From Desulfospira joergensenii DSM 10085 (lineage in GTDB: Bacteria > Desulfobacterota > Desulfobacteria > Desulfobacterales > Desulfobacteraceae), in NCBI RefSeq assembly GCF_000420085.1, contig NZ_ATUG01000003.1:930001-994000 (forward strand): a DNA stretch of 64,000 nt, read 5' to 3'. This document shows, piece by piece, positions 16,490 through 25,765 of this stretch. How positions within the stretch are numbered: the stretch's first letter is position 1; every line of letters starts with the position of its first letter. A program made the position numbers and the translations under genes. The notes beneath the pieces are model-generated. The model worked only from the letters and a program-made list of their open reading frames with translations, had not been told where the DNA came from and searched no databases.

Positions 16490-17803
16490 CTATTCCTGAT
16501 TTTCCTCTTCAATGCGAATGATCACCGGTTCCCCCACCACGCAGTCTGAAGCGGAAATTCCGGCCAATGCCTTCTGGACCCATTCCTCCTTGGCGGTATG
16601 GGTGATCATGACCACCGGCACCTTGCCGTTGTTGTTCCGCCCCTTCTGGTGAACAGACTTGATACTGATGCTGTTTTCCCCCAGAATCCCGGAGATCCTG
16701 GCCAGTACTCCGGGATGATCCTGGGCTTCGAACCTGAGATAATATTGGGTCACCAGTTCTTTCATGGGCAGGATGGGAATTTTCCTTATATTGTCTTCCG
16801 GATATCCCAGGATGGGAACCCTGCGCCGGGCATCGGAGATGATGTTCCGGGCAATGTCGGCAATGTCGCTTAAAACGGCGCTGGCCGTGGGCATCATACC
16901 GGCCCCGTGGCCGTAAAGCATGGTCTTTTCCGTGGCATCTGCATCAATGGCAATGGCGTTCATGGAGTGGTCCACATAGGACAGGGGATTGGAGTCGTTG
17001 ATCATGGTGGGATGGACCCTTGCCTCCACATGCTCCCCCTGGACTTTCCCGATGGCCAGGAGCTTGATGGTATAGCCAAAGGAACGGGCAAATTCAATGT
17101 CCACGGGGGTGATATTCCGGATCCCCTCCACGTGGATGTCCTTGAGGTTGATCTCCATACCCCAGGCCAGGGAATTTAAAATGGCCAGCTTGTGGGCTGT
17201 GTCGTGACCGTCGATGTCCAGGGAAGGCTCTGCCTCGGCAAATCCCAGTTCCTGGGCTGTTTTCAGGGCATCTTCAAAACTGGAGCCGTCCCTGGAAATC
17301 TTGGTGAGAATATAGTTGCAGGTCCCGTTGAGAATGGCGGACATGGACCGGATATCATTGGCCACCAGTGACTCCCTCAAGGATTTGATTATGGGCATGC
17401 AGCCCCCGCAGCTGGCTTCAAAGGCCAGATCCACCTGGTTGGTCCTGGCCGTTTTGACCAGGTCATTCCCAAATTCGGCCAGCAGGGCCTTGTTGGCCGT
17501 CACCACATGTTTGCCCTGTTCAAGGGCCTTGACCATGAATTCCCTGGCAATGGAGGTTCCTCCGATGAGTTCCACCACGATATCGATCTCCGGATCATTG
17601 ATGATCTCCATGGCATCGGTGACCAGCCGGGTATCCTGGAGCGCAATGCCCCGGTCCGTTATCACATCGATATCGGCAATGGCATTCAGCTTCAGGCAGG
17701 CCCCGGTTCTGGCTTCCAATAGCTCTTTTTTCTGGGTCAGCAGCTTTGCCACACCCGTGCCCACGATCCCAAATCCCAGGATTCCGATCTGGATAATTTT
17801 CAT
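16490..17803 (-). CDS. hom: Homoserine dehydrogenase
   Basis: NAD(P)-dependent reduction of aspartate semialdehyde to homoserine on the threonine/methionine route. Seen: Rossmann motif GILGFGIVGTGVAKLL at the N-terminus, the NGTCNYILTKI and GFAEAEPSLDIDGHDTAHKL catalytic segments (about 164-210), and a C-terminal ACT domain (DHPGVLARISGILGENSISI) typical of threonine feedback. The 437-aa length is usual for the monofunctional enzyme with ACT domain. It is the first gene of the hom-thrH-rfaE1 cluster; aspartate kinase is separate at 30175. Confidence 0.95.
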   Translation of the reverse strand: MKIIQIGILGFGIVGTGVAKLLTQKKELLEARTGACLKLNAIADIDVITDRGIALQDTRLVTDAMEIINDPEIDIVVELIGGTSIAREFMVKALEQGKHVVTANKALLAEFGNDLVKTARTNQVDLAFEASCGGCMPIIKSLRESLVANDIRSMSAILNGTCNYILTKISRDGSSFEDALKTAQELGFAEAEPSLDIDGHDTAHKLAILNSLAWGMEINLKDIHVEGIRNITPVDIEFARSFGYTIKLLAIGKVQGEHVEARVHPTMINDSNPLSYVDHSMNAIAIDADATEKTMLYGHGAGMMPTASAVLSDIADIARNIISDARRRVPILGYPEDNIRKIPILPMKELVTQYYLRFEAQDHPGVLARISGILGENSISIKSVHQKGRNNNGKVPVVMITHTAKEEWVQKALAGISASDCVVGEPVIIRIEEENQE

Positions 17804-17934
17804 GGATATATACTCTCCGGTTTAAATTCTCTCAATCTTAAATCTTAAGAAGAAACCCCGATTTTATGAGTTCCCTCGGGCAGCACTTAAAATCAGACTA
17901 GATACAATATAACGCTGCGGTTGTCAAAAAGCTT

Positions 17935-17963
17935 TTGACTTTTCGACCGGTTGCGTTTATTAT
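17935..17963 (+). promoter_or_regulatory. Sigma-70 promoter of purM
   Basis: TTGACT and TATTAT, each five of six to consensus, are spaced 17 bases apart, with the predicted start about 43 bases before the purM ATG. The 209-bp divergent region also serves hom on the other strand. Confidence 0.6.
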
Positions 17964-18012
17964 TGCAGGGCTTTAAAACGGAATAATCCTTAATCCACGA
18001 AGGTAGATTTTT

Positions 18013-19056
18013 ATGAGCGACTCCCTGACATATGCAGATTCAGGTGTTGATATTGATAAGGCAAATGAACTGGTCGACCGGATAAAAGATCTGGCAAAAT
18101 CCACCCCCCGTTCCGGTGTAATGGGAGAGATCGGTGGTTTTGGCGGACTTTTTTCCCTGAATCTTTCCAATATCTCAAACCCTGTTCTGGTCAGCTCCAC
18201 AGACGGAGTGGGGACCAAACTGAAAATCGCATTTCAAATGGACAAACATGACACCATCGGCATTGATCTGGTGGCCATGTGCGTCAACGATATCATTGTC
18301 CAGGGGGCAAAGCCCTTGTTTTTCCTGGATTATCTTGCCATGGGAACCCTTGACAACCGGGTGGCCGAGCAGATCGTTGCCGGAATAGCCCGGGGCTGCA
18401 CCGACGCCGGCTGCGCCCTGATCGGCGGGGAAACCGCTGAGATGCCGGGTATGTATTTGGAAGGGGAGTATGACATGTCCGGGTTTGCCGTGGGCATCGT
18501 GGACAACGATAAAATCATCGACGGCTCCTATGTACGGCCCGGCCACCAACTCATCGGCATTGCCTCCAGCGGGGTTCACTCCAACGGGTTCTCCCTGGTT
18601 AGAAAAATCCTCTTTGAAAAATGCGGATACACGGTCTCCACCAAGATTCCGGATCTGGGCATCACCCTGGGAGAGGAACTGCTCAAGCCCACCATAATTT
18701 ACGTTCAGACCATCCTCAGCCTGCTCAGGGATCTTCCTGTCCACGGGCTGGTCCATATCACCGGCGGCGGCATTGATGAAAACATCATCCGGGTCATGCC
18801 CGATGTCTGCAAGGCGATCATCCGTAAGGACGCCTGGGAAGTGCCCCCCATATTCAAACTCCTGCAGAAAGAGGGCAAGGTTTCAGACGAGGAAATGCAC
18901 CGGACCTTTAACAACGGCATCGGCATGGTCACCATTGTCCCTGAACCTTCTGCCCAGGAGATCATGGACCGGCTGGCTGCCATGGATATCAAGGCCTATC
19001 ATATCGGGGAAATCACCCCCAGGGAAAACAATGAAATCCAGACCCAATGGGTCTGA
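18013..19056 (+). CDS. purM: Phosphoribosylformylglycinamidine cyclo-ligase
   Basis: AIR synthetase of purine biosynthesis, which closes the imidazole ring of FGAM using ATP. Seen: LTYADSGVDIDKANELV at the start, the Gly-rich IGGFGGLFSL, STDGVGTKLKIA, and the signature GGETAEMPGMY (about residue 137). 347 aa is standard. tsaD follows 19 bases downstream on the same strand. Confidence 0.96.
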   Translation: MSDSLTYADSGVDIDKANELVDRIKDLAKSTPRSGVMGEIGGFGGLFSLNLSNISNPVLVSSTDGVGTKLKIAFQMDKHDTIGIDLVAMCVNDIIVQGAKPLFFLDYLAMGTLDNRVAEQIVAGIARGCTDAGCALIGGETAEMPGMYLEGEYDMSGFAVGIVDNDKIIDGSYVRPGHQLIGIASSGVHSNGFSLVRKILFEKCGYTVSTKIPDLGITLGEELLKPTIIYVQTILSLLRDLPVHGLVHITGGGIDENIIRVMPDVCKAIIRKDAWEVPPIFKLLQKEGKVSDEEMHRTFNNGIGMVTIVPEPSAQEIMDRLAAMDIKAYHIGEITPRENNEIQTQWV

Positions 19057-19075
19057 TTCCCATTGACTCACATCC

Positions 19076-20071
19076 ATGATCATTCTCGGGATTGAATCTT
19101 CCTGCGACGAAACCGCTGCTGCAGTGGTGGAAGACAGGACCCGGATCCTCTCTTCTGTTGTGGCCTCCCAGGTGGATGTCCACCACAGATACGGCGGGGT
19201 GGTACCGGAACTGGCCTCCCGCATGCACGTGGAAGCCATCATCCCGGTGGTGGATGAAGCCATACAAAAGGCCGGAATCTCCCTGGACCAAATCAACGGG
19301 GTAGCCGCCACCCGGGGTCCCGGACTCATCGGTGCCCTGCTGGTGGGATTCTCATTTGCCAAGGCCTTTGCCCATGCCAGGAACCTGCCCCTTGCCGGGG
19401 TCAACCACCTGGAAGCCCATATTTATTCCCTTTTCCTGATGGACGATCCGCCGGCCCTGCCCCTGATCACACTGGTGGTCTCGGGGGGACACACCAATAT
19501 CTATTATGTGGCTTCAAAGACCCAATTCGAACTCATGGGCCAGACCCGGGACGATGCAGCCGGGGAGGCCTTTGACAAGGTCTCCAAGATGCTCGATCTG
19601 GGATACCCCGGGGGGCCTGTGATTGAAAAGCTGGCCCGGACGGCTTCACCCAACATTCAATTTCCCCGGAGTCTCCTGGAAAAGAACAGCTTTGATTTCA
19701 GTTTCAGCGGACTCAAATCCGCCGTGGCCAGGTTTATCCACGAACAAAAGATCTCTTCGCCTAAGGACAAGGCCCGGGTGGCAGCCTCGTTCCAGGCCGC
19801 GGTGATTGATGTGCTCGGCACCAAGCTCATCCAGGCTGCCCAGGCCCGAAACTGCCCTAGGATCGGAATCTCTGGCGGGGTTTCAGCCAACCAGACCTTT
19901 GCCCAGGCATTAAGGGAAAGGGCCGGAAAAGAGGGGATCCGGGTCTTTGCCCCGCCCGCCTCCCTGTGCGGGGACAATGCCGCCATGATTGCGGCCAGGG
20001 GATCGGTGATGATTGAGCAGGGGGATTTGTGCATTCATGAGCATGATGTTTTTTCACGGAATAAAATTTAG
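19076..20071 (+). CDS. tsaD: tRNA N6-threonylcarbamoyladenosine transferase TsaD
   Basis: ASKHA-fold catalytic subunit that transfers threonylcarbamoyl from TC-AMP to A37 of ANN-decoding tRNAs. Seen: N-terminal LGIESSCDETAAAV, metal-binding His pair in NHLEAHIYS (about residue 110), the ATP loop VVSGGHTNIYYV, and GISGGVSANQTF near the C-terminus. 331 aa is full length. The 187 bases between its stop and the convergent kinase gene show no convincing gene or terminator. Confidence 0.95.
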   Translation: MIILGIESSCDETAAAVVEDRTRILSSVVASQVDVHHRYGGVVPELASRMHVEAIIPVVDEAIQKAGISLDQINGVAATRGPGLIGALLVGFSFAKAFAHARNLPLAGVNHLEAHIYSLFLMDDPPALPLITLVVSGGHTNIYYVASKTQFELMGQTRDDAAGEAFDKVSKMLDLGYPGGPVIEKLARTASPNIQFPRSLLEKNSFDFSFSGLKSAVARFIHEQKISSPKDKARVAASFQAAVIDVLGTKLIQAAQARNCPRIGISGGVSANQTFAQALRERAGKEGIRVFAPPASLCGDNAAMIAARGSVMIEQGDLCIHEHDVFSRNKI

Positions 20072-20258
20072 AACATTTTTGAATGATGATGTAAGAATGC
20101 TTCGCACCGGTTTAAAGGAGCCTCATCCCGGCATCACTGAAAAGATGATCTGCCGTTCAATCACCCGCCGCCCCCCTTCGAAAAAAAAATCAGCAGACAA
20201 AATCCTTCCGAACTGTAAAGACCTCTTTTTAATGCTTGTTTGATTGTCCCTGTGTTAA

Positions 20259-22904
20259 TCACATTTTTCCTTCGAGTGGCAAGCGTATGATAAAGGTCGT
20301 TCCAGAGCCGATTTGGGACACCACCTGCATATCGCCTCCATGATTTTCAGTAATGATGAAATATGACACGGAAAGACCAAGACCGGTACCAACGCCTACA
20401 GCTTTGGTGGTAAAAAAAGGCTCAAAGACCCTTTTGCATGTTGCATCGTCCATCCCCGGCCCATTGTCTTCAATTTCAATTCTCAGCATGGCGTTTTCAT
20501 TTTCAACAGAAATTCTAAGGATAAAACAAGGGGGAACATCTTTAGCAGCATGCTCCGATTGCATGGCCTGGGCACCGTTGCGCAGAATATTCAATATGAC
20601 CTGCTGAATTTTTGTTCCTTCACAGGGAACCATGGGAAGATTCTCCTCGTATTCTTTGATAATTTTGATTGTTTTAAAATCATATTGTTTTTTCAGATCA
20701 AAATCTGTAGACGCAAGTTCAATAATCTTATCCATCAGTTGCCCCATATGATGGCTGCTGACACTCGCATCTGTTTTTCTGGCAAAGCTGAGCATATTAT
20801 CAACAATACCCGCCATCCGTTTACCGGACTCGTTAATGGCATCCACCATCCGGAAAATACCTCTTTTCTCCATGAATACGTTTAAATTCTCCATGGAAAC
20901 ACCGCTGGCTTCCGCAGCACGAAGGTTGGCCGGCATATTCGGGTCATTGAGCCTTGATTTCAAAACCTGGGCGGTCTGCATAATTCCGGCCAGGGGATTG
21001 TTAATCTCATGGGCCATGCCCGCGGCAAGTCCGCCAACAGACAGCATCTTTTCAGACTGCACCATCATTTCTTCCAGCCGGACCTGTTCCGTCACGTCAT
21101 CAATCCGGATAACGGCGCCTTCAACCCCATTGGCCACCAGAGGATAGATCGTAACATCCTCATACCGTGTCTGGTCTTCTTCTTTTCGTGCCTGTCGCGG
21201 ATCAGAGCAAATCTGCCTCATATTAATAGCCTGCCTGACACTCTCCAGTTTATCGGAGAGAACAGGGAATGCTTTGTGAAGCGGCTGTCCTTTTGCTGAT
21301 TCCGGTGAAATACCTGTGACCTGTTGTGCTTTCCGGTTCCATTGAGTAACCTGGCCGTCCCTGTCCACCCCCACCAGCACCGACGGCATGGAGTCGATGA
21401 TATTGGCAAGATAATTGCGCAGACTTCGAAGCTCTGCTTCCACTAATTTTTTTTCCGTAATATTTATTGCCAGGCCGTACAAACCGGCAACCTTATCATC
21501 GTCGTTATAAAAAGGCGTCAGGAAAGTGTCAAATACAGTACCGGATACCTCTGTCTCGTATTCACAGTATTCGCCTTTCAATGCTTTTTTCAGATTTTCG
21601 ATAATGAGAGAATTGTCCTGATATAAATCAAAGGCAGACAATCCCACAACTTCTGCGGGCTGCAGCCCGAGGGCCGCAAGTTCCCGGCCCTCTGACAGGG
21701 TAAAAATCCCATTTTCGTCTGCCGACCAGACAATGACCGGAAGTGTATTGTAAATGGCTTTGAGCTGATTAAAGTTTTGTTTCAGAGCCTCTTCCGATAG
21801 TTTCTTTTCAGTGATGTCCCTGAAATACCAGACCCGCCCGAGATGGTTTTGTTCAGGATCAAACATGGGAGAGGAGTAATGGTCAACGATTCGGCCGTCC
21901 TTTAACACGAGTTCTCCATGGCTTTTTTCTTCAGGGTGCTCGTTCAGATTTACCATCTTGTCATGGAACAGATCAGGCATGGCAAGCCTGTCAAGAATCA
22001 GGTCAAGCGCCTGTTCCTTTATCATTGAGGGCGCAATATCTTTCGGAATACGCCACATTTTAAAAAATTGCCGGTTTGACAGGACCTGCCTGTCTGTCGC
22101 ATCCAGCACGAGTATGGCATCCAGAGATGTTTCCTGCTGGGTTGAAAGGATAACATTTAAAGCTACCAGATTGGACGTGTCTTTACGTATCCTGCTGAAA
22201 AGGTCATCCAGGGCTGATTTTATCAGTTGGACCTCATTGCTGACCACACCTTTCAGCCGGGGCAGACTTTTATTTGCATCGCCGCTCCGGCGGCTCAGCA
22301 TACGGGCCAGTTCGTTCAGGGGGCGCAGAAGAATGATAACAGACCACCAGCTCAGGAATAAAAGCACAAGGATATAGACCGTACCGATGAGAAATCCTTT
22401 CTGGACATCCTTTTTCACGCGAAGGAAAAAAGCTTTGCTGCCGTAAAACCTGGCAATTCCCAGAAGTTCATTGGTTTCATTGGAAAAGACCGGGACTTCA
22501 ACTTCATAGCCCCAGATCCCCTGTCCCGGCCCGCCTGTTATGCTGCTGACCAGATCCAGCGACTCCGGCTCTGCATCAACGGCATCATAGTCCATCTCCA
22601 GCTCCACGGAAAGAACCAGCGGCATTCCGGACAATGGATCTTTCAGCAGCAGAAGGGTTTCCATTAATCTGACAACCTGGTCCTTGTCAATATCAGGCTC
22701 GGACAACCGGGTCGATAATGCAAGGGTCTGAGATTGGGCCAGGGATCTGATATTGGATTCAACTCCCGCCTCCAGACGGGGCTCAAGAACGGTTATCCAG
22801 TAAACCAGCAGCAAGCCTTCCATCACAGCTGCAAGAATTATAAACATCATGGTGATGCGCCCTTTGAGGGAAGACCAGTATCCGGACTTATACTTAGTCT
22901 TCAT
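20259..22904 (-). CDS. Membrane sensor histidine kinase with periplasmic domain and PAS repeats
   Basis: 881 aa. Layout: a transmembrane helix at about 16-37, a periplasmic region of about 140 residues, a second helix at about 176-198, a HAMP-like linker, three PAS/PAC units (about 250-615), HisKA with the phospho-accepting His in GMAHEINNPLAG (about 632), and an HATPase domain with DNGPGMDD, FEPFFTTKAVGVGTGLGLS. About 35 extra residues after the H-box lengthen the dimerisation hairpin. Its start lies 11 bases inside the end of the YfiR-like gene, so the TonB receptor, YfiR-like protein and kinase form one unit. No response regulator is adjacent. Confidence 0.9.
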   Translation of the reverse strand: MKTKYKSGYWSSLKGRITMMFIILAAVMEGLLLVYWITVLEPRLEAGVESNIRSLAQSQTLALSTRLSEPDIDKDQVVRLMETLLLLKDPLSGMPLVLSVELEMDYDAVDAEPESLDLVSSITGGPGQGIWGYEVEVPVFSNETNELLGIARFYGSKAFFLRVKKDVQKGFLIGTVYILVLLFLSWWSVIILLRPLNELARMLSRRSGDANKSLPRLKGVVSNEVQLIKSALDDLFSRIRKDTSNLVALNVILSTQQETSLDAILVLDATDRQVLSNRQFFKMWRIPKDIAPSMIKEQALDLILDRLAMPDLFHDKMVNLNEHPEEKSHGELVLKDGRIVDHYSSPMFDPEQNHLGRVWYFRDITEKKLSEEALKQNFNQLKAIYNTLPVIVWSADENGIFTLSEGRELAALGLQPAEVVGLSAFDLYQDNSLIIENLKKALKGEYCEYETEVSGTVFDTFLTPFYNDDDKVAGLYGLAINITEKKLVEAELRSLRNYLANIIDSMPSVLVGVDRDGQVTQWNRKAQQVTGISPESAKGQPLHKAFPVLSDKLESVRQAINMRQICSDPRQARKEEDQTRYEDVTIYPLVANGVEGAVIRIDDVTEQVRLEEMMVQSEKMLSVGGLAAGMAHEINNPLAGIMQTAQVLKSRLNDPNMPANLRAAEASGVSMENLNVFMEKRGIFRMVDAINESGKRMAGIVDNMLSFARKTDASVSSHHMGQLMDKIIELASTDFDLKKQYDFKTIKIIKEYEENLPMVPCEGTKIQQVILNILRNGAQAMQSEHAAKDVPPCFILRISVENENAMLRIEIEDNGPGMDDATCKRVFEPFFTTKAVGVGTGLGLSVSYFIITENHGGDMQVVSQIGSGTTFIIRLPLEGKM

Positions 22905-23478
22905 AATGTTTCGATACCCTCAGAAAGAAAGGCTTTATCTTTATGCCGGAAGCATCCAGAGTCCTCTGGTTGATATACGGCAGCATTCTTTCGCTGATAT
23001 GAATACCTCCCAGGACCCCGGCCTCCACATCGCCTTCAAATGGTGAAAACACGATAATCTTGTGGAGTTTGCCGAAATTGATGACCCGCTCCAGGTCGTC
23101 GCTGATTTCCTGGACCAGGAAAATGCCCGCCGGCGGTTCCTTCGAATACTGTTCCAGGGAAGTGTCGGTAGTGACTTCTACCCGAATCGGGATCCCATGA
23201 ATGCGTCCGTTATCTTCCAAATCTTGCGCAATATTTTTGGCACTGTTTTTATTGTCTTTGTATATCAGAACCAGAAGAAGGGATCCGTCAGCCCCCTTTT
23301 TCCTCCGGATATCCAGGTCTGCCGTCAGGACGCTTTGGAAAAGGCTGAGGCCCGCTTGAAGTCGGATTTCTTCTGTTTCCAGTGAATGGGCACTGCTCCA
23401 GACAAAACAAAGAAAGAGCAGAAGCAGCAGCAGGCCGGTTCACCTTGGGAAGAGGTCACGGCCCGGCTTATTCTCCAT
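22894..23478 (-). pseudogene. YfiR-like (DUF4154) periplasmic protein with an in-frame TGA
   Basis: The frame from ATG 23478 reads MENKPGRDLFPR, a TGA (23440-23442), then the hydrophobic core of a signal peptide (TGLLLLLLFLCFVWSSAHS) and a full YfiR-type body: LVLIYKDNKNSAKNIA, IHGIPIRVEV, GIFLVQEISDDL, IIVFSPFEGDVEAGVLGGI and the end KIKPFFLRVSKHYED. No ATG, GTG or TTG exists between the TGA and 23220, so a complete protein needs read-through, a sequencing correction or a rare CTG start. In Pseudomonas, YfiR binds and inhibits a cyclase; here the probable partner is the downstream kinase, whose start it overlaps. Confidence 0.72.
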
Positions 23479-23497
23479 GGCCCTGATTAAGTGCCTG

Positions 23498-25600
23498 CTA
23501 GAATTCATAACTTAGGCTCATCCACCATCTTCTGCCGGGACGGGGATAATCCTGGGCATATGTCGGCACCACGTTTCCTGAAAAATCAAAGGTGGTCACT
23601 GCCGGATCACGGACATCCGCATCAAAGATATTTTTCACCCCCATTCGCAACGTCAGACCTGATATCCACAGATTGTTAAATGTACCGGTAGTATCCATTG
23701 TAAAGTAGGCATTCAGGTCATCCCGGGTATCCAGAGGCTCCCTGTTTCGATCACCAACATAACGACCCTGGAGGTTAAAGATTATGTCTGGACTGTATTC
23801 ATACAGCAGCCCGATATTGCCAAGCCAGTTGGCGATAATTGATGTGGTTCCGTCCAGTGTAGTGTCTGCGTCAACATAAGACAGAGTCCCATCCAGTTTC
23901 AGGTGGCTTCCCAACCGCTGTTCAAGGGAATATTCCACCCCCTTGATATCGGTTGATTCATCGGAATTGACGTACGTTCCGGCCACCGGATCCGATACAA
24001 TAAGGTTCTCTAAATCTGAATAGAAAACGGTTATTCGGGAAACGTGCCCGGTTGAACGGTATATATATCCCAGTTCATAGGTATCCACGGTTTCACTGTC
24101 AATATCTTTATTGCCCAGTAGAATAGGATTGTTTTTGGTGTACATCTGGTTAAAGGTCGGCGGGCGGAATGCATGGGCATACTGGGTCTTGAAAATATGG
24201 TTGTCCGTGGCCCGCCAGACCACCGCCAGCCTGGGACTTAAGTCCGAACCCACATCATCATAATAATCGAAACGAAGGCCTGCAGTGATCCCAACAGCCG
24301 GGCCCACTTCAATCTCATCCTGCAGGGTGATACTGTTCCGAAAGCGGTCTATATTTTCATCCATCCAGCTTTCCGAACCTGAAAACCGTGTCATGGAAGA
24401 AATAGGGGCGCCGGTGGACGGTATGAAATTGGTTTCATGCCAGATTTCTTCCACCTCTATTTTTGAAAAGGAATAGTCCAGTATTAAGGTGTGACGATCA
24501 AAACCTTCCCAGTTCAGATCAATACCGCCGTCAATCCTGGATTCCCGGTAATAGGGCTGGACAATCATCCCGTCCGTATAAATCCCGGCATACCCGGCAG
24601 GGGCAAAAACCATATTCGAAGTGGCATACTCGTGCTCAAGGTACCCCAGTGACAGGGCCACTTCCAGGCCTGATACGGGGTTGAACTCCTGCTGCACCTG
24701 GGCACCGTAATTTTTAAACTGAAATTTAATGCCGTTGTCAGGCGGCGGCAGAAAACTGCCGAAACCAAAATGATCTCCAAACCCATGTTCAAGATAATAG
24801 GCAGATACTGAAAAATCCTTAAGGGCGAACTCAAGCATCCCCGTGCGTTCTCTCTGCACTTCGTTGGCCGGTCCCGGGGCGCTGGAAATATCCGCCATCC
24901 CAAGATTGTAGGCCGTATCTTCTCCTGAACCGGTATCTGCTCCGTCGGAGTTTGCCCATGCCAGATTGATACTGAGTGAAAGATCCTTTTCCGGCTCACT
25001 AAAAGACCATATGCCGGTCCCCATAAAAGAACGGTAACTTCCCACGGATCCGGTTATCTTGTTCTGGCCTTTTTTCGTGATCACATTGACTACACCGGCA
25101 TAGGCATACCCGCCGTGAACAGCGGATCCGGGACCCACAATCACTTCAATGCGGTCAACCTGGGCAATGGGCAGGTAGGGAACCATCCATGCCTGCCCCA
25201 ATTGTGCCGTATTCATGGCAATGCCGTTTACCTGATATTTTATGTGTCCGCCTGCTCCTGTTTTGCCAACCCCCCTTGCCACGATGTCGATTGAGCCACC
25301 GGAGATGATGGAGGTTTCAATCCCCGGCACCAAGTTCAGGGCCTCCCATACGAACTGCACGCCCCTGGCCTGTAAATCATCACCGTTCAATACCGTGACC
25401 ATGCCCGGAACGAAATCCGCGTTCAGTTTTGATTTGGTGGCCAGTTCGGTGTATTTATCCAGGATATGGAGCAGGTCTTCCAGCTCTTTTTCATCCCCTG
25501 TTTCATCAGCCCGGGTAACGATCCTGTCCGGAGCCCGGGTTGCCTGGTCCTGTGCAGCAGCAGAATGCACGGGAAGCAGCCCCGGGATAAGGCATACCAT
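23498..25600 (-). CDS. TonB-dependent outer-membrane receptor
   Basis: About 700 aa from ATG 25600. Plug domain at about 55-175 (MVTVLNGDDLQARGVQFVWE, VDRIEVIVGPGSAVHGGYAY), then a 22-strand barrel ending YPRPGRRWWMSLSYEF with the terminal Phe needed for outer-membrane insertion. It resembles vitamin B12/siderophore or colicin-type receptors; the ligand is unknown. The signal peptide from 25600 is oddly short and lacks positive charges. A better one exists upstream in another frame (see 25601-25689). The YfiR-like gene begins 20 bases after its stop, suggesting ligand uptake coupled to signalling. Confidence 0.9.
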   Translation of the reverse strand: MVCLIPGLLPVHSAAAQDQATRAPDRIVTRADETGDEKELEDLLHILDKYTELATKSKLNADFVPGMVTVLNGDDLQARGVQFVWEALNLVPGIETSIISGGSIDIVARGVGKTGAGGHIKYQVNGIAMNTAQLGQAWMVPYLPIAQVDRIEVIVGPGSAVHGGYAYAGVVNVITKKGQNKITGSVGSYRSFMGTGIWSFSEPEKDLSLSINLAWANSDGADTGSGEDTAYNLGMADISSAPGPANEVQRERTGMLEFALKDFSVSAYYLEHGFGDHFGFGSFLPPPDNGIKFQFKNYGAQVQQEFNPVSGLEVALSLGYLEHEYATSNMVFAPAGYAGIYTDGMIVQPYYRESRIDGGIDLNWEGFDRHTLILDYSFSKIEVEEIWHETNFIPSTGAPISSMTRFSGSESWMDENIDRFRNSITLQDEIEVGPAVGITAGLRFDYYDDVGSDLSPRLAVVWRATDNHIFKTQYAHAFRPPTFNQMYTKNNPILLGNKDIDSETVDTYELGYIYRSTGHVSRITVFYSDLENLIVSDPVAGTYVNSDESTDIKGVEYSLEQRLGSHLKLDGTLSYVDADTTLDGTTSIIANWLGNIGLLYEYSPDIIFNLQGRYVGDRNREPLDTRDDLNAYFTMDTTGTFNNLWISGLTLRMGVKNIFDADVRDPAVTTFDFSGNVVPTYAQDYPRPGRRWWMSLSYEF

Positions 25601-25689
25601 CAGGAAATAAAATGCCGCCGCATACGTTTCTATTTTCCTAGAGTTTTTTTTCTTTCCTGTTGTTTAAAAAAAGCTTTCATGAAGAGCAT
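25601..25689 (-). other. Frameshifted N-terminal extension of the TonB receptor
   Basis: An ATG at 25689 has AAGGTG 5 bases upstream and reads MLFMKAFFKQQERKK. It then meets a run of eight A residues (25643-25651 region) and a stop in that frame. A -1 shift at the run continues NSRKIETYAAAFYFLMVCLI directly into the receptor, giving a classic basic plus hydrophobic signal peptide. Either the run length is wrong, the gene is mutated, or ribosomes slip on A AAA AAA. Confidence 0.55.
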
Positions 25690-25765
25690 AGAAACACCTT
25701 GAAAAAAAACAGATAACACCTTGAAACGTTAAGGTCTCTAACAAGCATATCCGTTTTTACGAAAA

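Noticed and set aside
20013-20243. Small plus-strand ORF after tsaD
   Set aside because: It starts inside tsaD in another frame, no ribosome site and no recognisable domain.
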